From Deltaproteobacteria bacterium (lineage in GTDB: Bacteria > Myxococcota_A > Polyangia > Polyangiales > JADJMO01), in the NCBI GenBank assembly GCA_025363655.1, contig JANYDK010000140.1, positions 42,760 through 106,759 of the forward strand: a DNA stretch of 64,000 nt. Reading direction: 5' to 3'. How positions within the stretch are numbered: position 1 is the first letter of the stretch; the number at the start of each line of letters is the position of its first letter. The notes under the pieces are model-generated. The model searched no databases. It saw only the letters and a program-made list of their open reading frames with translations, and had not been told where the DNA came from. A program made the translations under genes and the position numbers. Shown here piece after piece: positions 63,639 to 64,000 of this stretch.

Positions 63639-64000
63639 AAGACCCGGGCTCACCACGGCGCGAATACCGCAATAGCGAGCGAGCTCACCACGGCGTTGAT
63701 TGCCTTCGCGATGGCGGTCCTCATCGTCTTCGCCGAGTGGACGCTTCTTGTGACTTTGGAACCTGTACGCGAATTTGGTTGGTCGGCGCTAGCCAGCTAG
63801 CCTCATCGTCGGCGACGCCACAACTCGATTGGGCACGTGTGCGAGCGCTGCTCGGACAGATTCGTGGATGCGGGTATGACCGCGGCGAGCCGCTCGAAGC
63901 GAAGCTCGAGAGCGTGTTGGCGGACGGGCGACGCGGCCAAGCTTCTCCGAGAAGGATTGGTCTGCGCCTACCTGCCTTGCCCGTCGATTTGGCGATCGCG
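63639..64000. other. Window-edge region without a confident gene
   Basis: 362 bases. Two overlapping plus-strand frames stay open to the window end: one from GTG 63837 (begins with a CERCSDRF-like Cys pair) and one from GTG 63839. Neither can be judged without the next bases. No RNA gene seen. Confidence 0.5.

Overview
The window is GC-rich with strong G/C third-position bias. It carries many single-pass Ser/Thr kinases, PEGA/TPR proteins, cysteine-rich surface lipoproteins, Ala/Pro/Lys low-complexity proteins and vWA-domain proteins, plus an lpxA/lpxD lipid A cluster. This points to a Gram-negative myxobacterium (Myxococcota, most likely Polyangia). The lineage is inferred from gene content; no rRNA is present. 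I see no phage, transposase, CRISPR array, tRNA or rRNA.

Layout. 1-2.2 kb: end of lpxD, fabZ, an inserted short-chain dehydrogenase and lpxA. 2.2-5.7 kb: homoserine kinase, a Lys/Ala/Pro-rich protein, a metallo-beta-lactamase-fold hydrolase coupled to a methyltransferase. 5.8-7.3 kb: ECF sigma factor and RskA-type anti-sigma. 7.3-11.6 kb (minus): HMG-CoA lyase, geranylgeranyl-reductase-type flavoprotein, a low-complexity protein and an exported protein. 11.8-14.7 kb: Lgt with a charged tail, overlapping TatA-like gene, methyltransferase. 14.7-18.8 kb: pentameric ligand-gated channel homologue, histone-H1-like protein, PDZ lipoprotein, beta-barrel, Cys-rich lipoprotein. 18.9-24 kb: a large membrane protein with Gly-Asp/Gly-Asn repeats, divergent from a vWA lipoprotein and its membrane partner. 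24-28 kb: kinase/PEGA pair and a cystathionine beta-synthase. 28-41.3 kb: amidohydrolase and two giant FecR-VIT-vWA paralogues, the second fused to an anti-sigma zinc finger and preceded by its ECF sigma factor; between them lie a TetR/thioesterase/hydrolase group and a phosphoesterase. 41.3-49.7 kb: globin, GNAT, Rsm22-like methyltransferase, and a coupled kinase/FG-GAP lipoprotein/PEGA operon. 49.7-57 kb: heavy-metal RND tripartite pump and MgtE. 57-64 kb: HAD phosphatase, hypothetical proteins, MoeA, a duplicated Cys-rich lipoprotein, methyltransferase and a small membrane protein.

The most system-like feature is the sigma factor plus giant single-pass anti-sigma/FecR/VIT/vWA protein at 36.4-41.3 kb and its zinc-finger-less paralogue at 29.2-32.9 kb. 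A second is the repeated combination of a kinase with a C-terminal extracytoplasmic tail and a PEGA/TPR exported protein, once with an FG-GAP lipoprotein between them. Translational coupling (ATGA or TGATG overlaps) is common. Several convergent pairs end with touching or overlapping stop codons.
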